Translations under genes and position numbers: made by a program
Notes under the pieces: model-generated
Told to the model about the DNA's origin: nothing
Seen by the model: only the letters and a program-made list of their open reading frames with translations
Database searches by the model: none
From: an uncultured Verrucomicrobiota bacterium
GTDB taxonomy: Bacteria; Verrucomicrobiota; Verrucomicrobiia; Limisphaerales; UBA9464
DNA: 8,162 nt
Direction of reading: 5' to 3'
Assembly: GCA_903930165.1 (NCBI GenBank)
Contig: CAIYXO010000278.1
Coordinates: 1-8,162 of the forward strand
Part shown: piece after piece, positions 5,427 through 8,162 of the stretch
Numbering within the stretch: the stretch's first letter is position 1
How the letters are laid out: the number at the start of each line of letters is the position of its first letter

Positions 5427-6728
5427 TCAACCGCCGCGCGAGGCCGACGGCTTGGAGGAACCCTTGGACGCCTTGGATTCGGACTTCGCACCGGCCTTCT
5501 TGGCTCCCTCGGGCACCCGCCAGACATACCGGAACATCAGGACCCTCAGGGCGGCGGTGAGGGGGATGGCGAGCACGCCGCCGAGCACGCCGCCCATCAC
5601 GTTCGTCCCGACCATGACGGCGATGATGATGGTGAGGGGATGGAGGCCGACACGTTCGCCCATGATCTTGGGCGAGATGTAGAGTCCCTCGACGAGCTGG
5701 ACGACCGCGAAGACCGCCACCGCGCCGGCGGGCAGCTGCCAGCTGCCGGAGGTGGCGAAGCCGATCACCACCGCGGCACCACAGGTGACGATCGCGCCGA
5801 GGAACGGGATCATGGTCATCACCGTGGCCACGAGCCCGATGAGGAACGCGTAGGGCAGCCCGATGATGAGGAAGCCGATGGTGTAGAGGACGCCGTCGCA
5901 GAGGGCGACAAGCACCTGGCTGCGGAAATAGACGATGAGGTAGTCGTTGATGGAACGGAGGACGAACACCAGCTCGTCCTTGAACTCCGAGTGCCGTACC
6001 GGGAGGTAGTCGGTCCAGCGGCGTTCGATGCCGTCCTTTTCCAGGAGGAAGTAGAACGCGTAGACCGGGATCAGGGCGAGGCCTGCGAGGATGCCGAACC
6101 AGCCGGACACCTTGCTGACCTGGCCGAAGGCCCAGGCGCCGGCCTCCGGGAGAAGGTTCGCCAACCAGGCGGTCGCGGACTTCAGGGTTCCCGGATCGAT
6201 GGCCGGGCCGCCTTCGGAATTGTGCGGGGAGGAGTCCGTCGGGACCGCGTCGATCCCGGTGGAAGGTCCGGCATTGGTGTCCTTCAAGGCGCCGGGAAGG
6301 AACCGGGAACGCAGATCGAGGACCTTGCGCACCAGTACCGGCGGATTGGTAGCCCAGGAATTGACCTGCTGCTGCACCTTCTGGCTGTAGGCGGGAACCC
6401 GTTCCGCGAACTGCTGGGTCTCCCTGTAGACCTGGGGAACCACGCTGGCCAAGGCCCCGACCATGAGGGCCAGGGCGGTGACGAAAACGAGGAGGATGGC
6501 ACGGGCACGGGGGATGCCGCGTCGGCCGAGCAGGTCGACCAGGGGATCGAGCAGGTAGGCCAGAACCCCGGCCACGGCCAAGGGCCAGAGCACCGGGGAC
6601 AGCAGGCGCAGCAGGACGCCGAGGCTCCACACCACGCCGCCGAGCAGCGCCAAGATCGCGGCGACGGCGACCGACGTGAATGCGAACCAGAGTATCCGGG
6701 ACTGGGTCTCGCTCGGTGGAGGAAGCAT
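5427..6728 (-). CDS. AI-2E/PerM family membrane transporter
   Basis: A 433-residue inner-membrane protein of the AI-2E transporter (PerM/YdiK) family. Known members are linked to autoinducer-2 export or Na+/H+ exchange, but for most the substrate is unknown. The expected pattern is present: an N-terminal helix pair (about 12-40 and 44-63, ending LAYLLDPLVDLL), a third helix (76-98), a long soluble stretch (about 99-205), then a C-terminal block of helices (206-228, 264-303, 304-325, 333-350, 363-395). Family motifs are FYFLLEKDG (225-233), MIPFLGAIV (306-314), and ISPKIMGERVGLHPLTI (351-367). The soluble part has a Gly/Pro/Ser-rich insertion at about 150-180. The C-terminus is a 27-residue Lys/Ser/Gly tail. 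The start is supported by GAGG (minus strand; bases 6735-6738) 6 bases before the ATG. It lies 34 bases after proC on the same strand, so the two are probably co-transcribed. Confidence 0.92.
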   Translation of the reverse strand: MLPPPSETQSRILWFAFTSVAVAAILALLGGVVWSLGVLLRLLSPVLWPLAVAGVLAYLLDPLVDLLGRRGIPRARAILLVFVTALALMVGALASVVPQVYRETQQFAERVPAYSQKVQQQVNSWATNPPVLVRKVLDLRSRFLPGALKDTNAGPSTGIDAVPTDSSPHNSEGGPAIDPGTLKSATAWLANLLPEAGAWAFGQVSKVSGWFGILAGLALIPVYAFYFLLEKDGIERRWTDYLPVRHSEFKDELVFVLRSINDYLIVYFRSQVLVALCDGVLYTIGFLIIGLPYAFLIGLVATVMTMIPFLGAIVTCGAAVVIGFATSGSWQLPAGAVAVFAVVQLVEGLYISPKIMGERVGLHPLTIIIAVMVGTNVMGGVLGGVLAIPLTAALRVLMFRYVWRVPEGAKKAGAKSESKASKGSSKPSASRGG

Positions 6729-6734
6729 TTGGGG

Positions 6735-6738
6735 CCTC
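6735..6738 (-). promoter_or_regulatory. Ribosome binding site of the AI-2E family gene
   Basis: GAGG on the minus strand, 6 bases before the ATG at 6728. It is the only well-spaced Shine-Dalgarno-like sequence found among the starts in this window, and it fixes the start of this gene. Confidence 0.55.
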
Positions 6739-6762
6739 GGATGACGGGTCGCGGAACCGGAA

Positions 6763-7572
6763 TCAGGCGAGCCGGGCGGCCTTCTCCGAGGCGACCCGGA
6801 CGGCGGAGATCAAGGTGGCCCGCAGACCGCCCTTCTCCAGCTCATGCACCGCTTCGATCGTGGTCCCACCGGGACTGCAGACCGCGTCCTTCAAGGCGCC
6901 GGGATGCTGACCGGTCTCGAGCACCATCTTGGCCGCGCCGAGCAACGTCTGGGCGGCCAACCGCTGCGCGATGTCCCGGGGAAGCCCCGCCGCGACGCCG
7001 CCATCCGCCAACGCCTCGATCATCATGAAGGCGTAGGCCGGTCCGCTGCCGCTGACACCGGTCACCGCGTCGAGCAGCTTCTCCTTCACCTCCATGGCGA
7101 GTCCGACGGATCCGAGCAGCCTCTGGGCGGTCTCGGCGTCGGCCCGCGTCGCGGCGGAACCGGTGGCGAAGGCCGAGGCGCTCGCACCGACCAGCGCCGG
7201 CGTGTTGGGCATCACGCGGACGATCCGCGTCCCGGGAGCCGCCGCCGCCTCCATGCGGGCGAGGGTCACGCCCGCCGCGATCGAGACCACCAGGTGCCTT
7301 TTGACGTCGATGTTCGGTCGAAGTTCGTTGAGAAGCCCGGCGACCTGATCCGGCTTCACCGCGAGGAAAAGGACGTCCGCGGCGGCGACGATGTCGAAGT
7401 TGGAATTGCTGACCTTGCCGCCGGTGTCGCGGGCGAACGCATCCCGGGCGGCCTTGATCGGGTCGCTGGCAAGCAGCCGGTCCGGACCGACCAGGCCGGC
7501 GGCCACGAAACCCTTGCCCAAGGCGGTGGCCATCTTCCCTGCACCGAGGAATCCAATGGAGAGTCCGGACAT
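6763..7572 (-). CDS. proC: Pyrroline-5-carboxylate reductase
   Basis: ProC reduces 1-pyrroline-5-carboxylate to L-proline with NAD(P)H, the last step of proline synthesis, in the cytoplasm. At 269 residues it is the normal family length. The Rossmann fold begins at once with IGFLGAGKMATALGKGF (6-22); then VLFLAVKPDQV (67-77), SIAAGV (97-102), and VRVMPNTPALVGAS (118-131), which is diagnostic. The dimerisation domain has TGVSGSGPAYAFMMIEALAD (171-190), LAAQTLLGAAKM (205-216), and VCSPGGTTIEAVHELEKGGL (231-250), with the conserved Ser/Pro/Gly/Thr/Thr substrate site. The ATG at 7572 puts the dinucleotide-binding strand right at the N-terminus, as expected. No Shine-Dalgarno sequence is seen upstream, so the transcript may be leaderless or rely on other initiation. 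It is divergent from the small gene at 7907, and its 3' end leads into the AI-2E family gene. Confidence 0.96.
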   Translation of the reverse strand: MSGLSIGFLGAGKMATALGKGFVAAGLVGPDRLLASDPIKAARDAFARDTGGKVSNSNFDIVAAADVLFLAVKPDQVAGLLNELRPNIDVKRHLVVSIAAGVTLARMEAAAAPGTRIVRVMPNTPALVGASASAFATGSAATRADAETAQRLLGSVGLAMEVKEKLLDAVTGVSGSGPAYAFMMIEALADGGVAAGLPRDIAQRLAAQTLLGAAKMVLETGQHPGALKDAVCSPGGTTIEAVHELEKGGLRATLISAVRVASEKAARLA

Positions 7573-7906
7573 AGCACGGGGTGTCTATCAGCGGCACAGC
7601 GTCGGCGACACCGGAAAATCCCGGTCGCCATTCCATCCGGGAACCTGGCTGTGGCGATCCAGCGGGGGCGCCGGCCGACCTCACGCAGAATCGCCAAGAC
7701 GCCAAACGGCGCACCGGATCCGTGACCGGGAATGCGATCACCGTCGGGTTTGTGGTTCCGCTTCGGGAATCCGGCTGTTTCCACCTCGCTTCCCGGCAGC
7801 ATTGCGGCTTGGCGTACCGATCCCTTCCGCACCGTTCCGGCGCAAGCGGCTTCCGGAGCGAAGGCGTCCCCTTCCAAACCATCCCGACCCGGCCTATCCT
7901 TCCCCC
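7573..7906. other. Divergent intergenic region between proC and the small plus-strand gene
   Basis: About 334 bases between two divergent starts, so it should hold promoters for both. No frame here looks like protein. Seen in it: a bulged hairpin (GGCG 7604-7607 plus ACCGG 7610-7614, pairing with CCGGTCGCC 7621-7629, loop AAAATC) in the likely proC leader; a short degenerate tandem repeat at 7684-7707; and TATCCT at 7895-7900, a possible but weak -10 only 6 bases before the plus-strand ATG. I find no confident -35. Confidence 0.5.
7684..7707. repeat. Degenerate 8-base tandem repeat, three copies
   Basis: Three consecutive units: CGCAGAAT, CGCCAAGA, CGCCAAAC. They resemble the 'CACGCAGAGACGCCAAGACGCAAAG' type of intergenic repeat I recall from several bacterial genomes, but the match is loose and the array is short. 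Confidence 0.35.
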
Positions 7907-8162
7907 ATGACACGCCAGCAGGTGCTCGACCTCTATTTCATGGACGCCCGTTGCAAGCTGATCGAGATCGCCGCCTTCCTCGACCGCGTCGACCGGGCCG
8001 AGGGCGACGCGGACTTCCGACTGGACGCTTTCCGGTCGGCGCTGCGGCATCTGGGCGGGGGCGAATCGGCCCGGGCGGAGGCGGTGCTCCGTTCGTTGAG
8101 CGATCCCACCGACACCCCCATCCCCAAGGCCCCGGGCAAGGGCGCTGTCGGCGCTTGGACCG
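7907..8162 (+). CDS. Small conserved protein of unknown function (3' partial)
   Basis: The ATG at 7907 opens a frame that runs off the right edge (85 complete codons). The protein begins MTRQQVLDLYFMDARCKLIE and continues IAAFLDRVDRAEGDADFRLDAF, then a helix RSALRHLG, SARAEAVLRSLSDPTDTPIP, and ends in the window at KGAVGAWT. It is predicted soluble and helical, with paired acidic and basic residues. I recall short proteins starting MTRQ-VLDLYFMDARxKLIEIAAFLDRVDRA in Verrucomicrobiota and Planctomycetota, sometimes beside a TatD-type hydrolase, but that memory is not firm and no function is known to me. There is no Shine-Dalgarno sequence; the bases before the ATG are CCTTCCCCC. The opposite-strand frame at 7933-8139 is a Ser/Arg-rich shadow. 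A stop codon must lie beyond the window. Confidence 0.75.
   Translation, partial: MTRQQVLDLYFMDARCKLIEIAAFLDRVDRAEGDADFRLDAFRSALRHLGGGESARAEAVLRSLSDPTDTPIPKAPGKGAVGAWT

Noticed and set aside
5305..6630. A 441-codon minus-strand frame overlapping the AI-2E gene
   Set aside because: Pro/Arg/Gly-rich shadow in another frame; it has no hydrophobic helices, while the chosen frame matches the family throughout.
5211..7028. A 605-codon plus-strand open frame opposite the AI-2E gene
   Set aside because: Low-complexity Asp/Glu/Gly/Arg composition, antisense to a recognisable membrane protein and to the end of proC.
5427..7572. A quorum-sensing locus based on the AI-2E protein
   Set aside because: No luxS, Lsr or receptor gene is nearby, and most members of this family have no proven link to autoinducer-2; the proC neighbour suggests a housekeeping operon.
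1..8162. CRISPR array, tRNA, rRNA, riboswitch or transposase
   Set aside because: No regularly spaced repeats, tRNA-like cloverleaf, rRNA sequence, recognised riboswitch core or transposase motif was seen in either strand.

Overview
The window is GC-rich (coding strands rich in G/C at third codon positions) and looks chromosomal. It holds seven genes, two of them cut by the window edges. The gene set, an intergenic CCGCGGCT...AGCCGCGG palindrome, and the sequence flavour of two unnamed proteins suggest the phylum Verrucomicrobiota, possibly the Limisphaerales/Pedosphaera side. This placement is an inference from remembered similarity, not a search. I see no tRNA, rRNA, CRISPR array, transposase or prophage gene.

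Layout, left to right. (1) Bases 1-779, plus strand: the GTPase part of peptide chain release factor 3 (prfC). Its start lies off the window, and it stops right after the G domain, so the two C-terminal RF3 domains are absent. (2) 810-1340, minus: a small four-helix membrane protein of a conserved unnamed family, convergent with prfC. (3) 1350-2312, minus: an NAD(P)-binding beta-hydroxyacid dehydrogenase-like oxidoreductase, 9 bases upstream of gene 2 in transcription order, so probably co-transcribed. (4) 2313-2619: a gene-free stretch dense in hairpins. (5) 2620-5301, minus: a large periplasmic S41 carboxy-terminal processing protease (Prc/Tsp type) with an intact catalytic Ser/Lys pair. (6) 5427-6728, minus: an AI-2E/PerM-family membrane protein. 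(7) 6763-7572, minus: pyrroline-5-carboxylate reductase (proC), 34 bases upstream of gene 6, probably one operon. (8) 7573-7906: a divergent intergenic region with a short degenerate tandem repeat. (9) 7907-8162, plus: the N-terminal part of a small conserved protein of unknown function, cut by the right edge.

The genes do not form one obvious pathway. proC makes proline, Prc does envelope protein quality control, the AI-2E protein is a membrane permease of uncertain substrate, and RF3 acts in translation termination. This is mostly an ordinary housekeeping region. The observation most worth following is the RF3 gene reduced to its GTPase domain, with good conservation up to its stop and an unrelated intact gene immediately beyond. 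Second are the palindromes of the 2313-2619 gap, which look like dispersed repeat elements. I found no convincing new multi-gene system.
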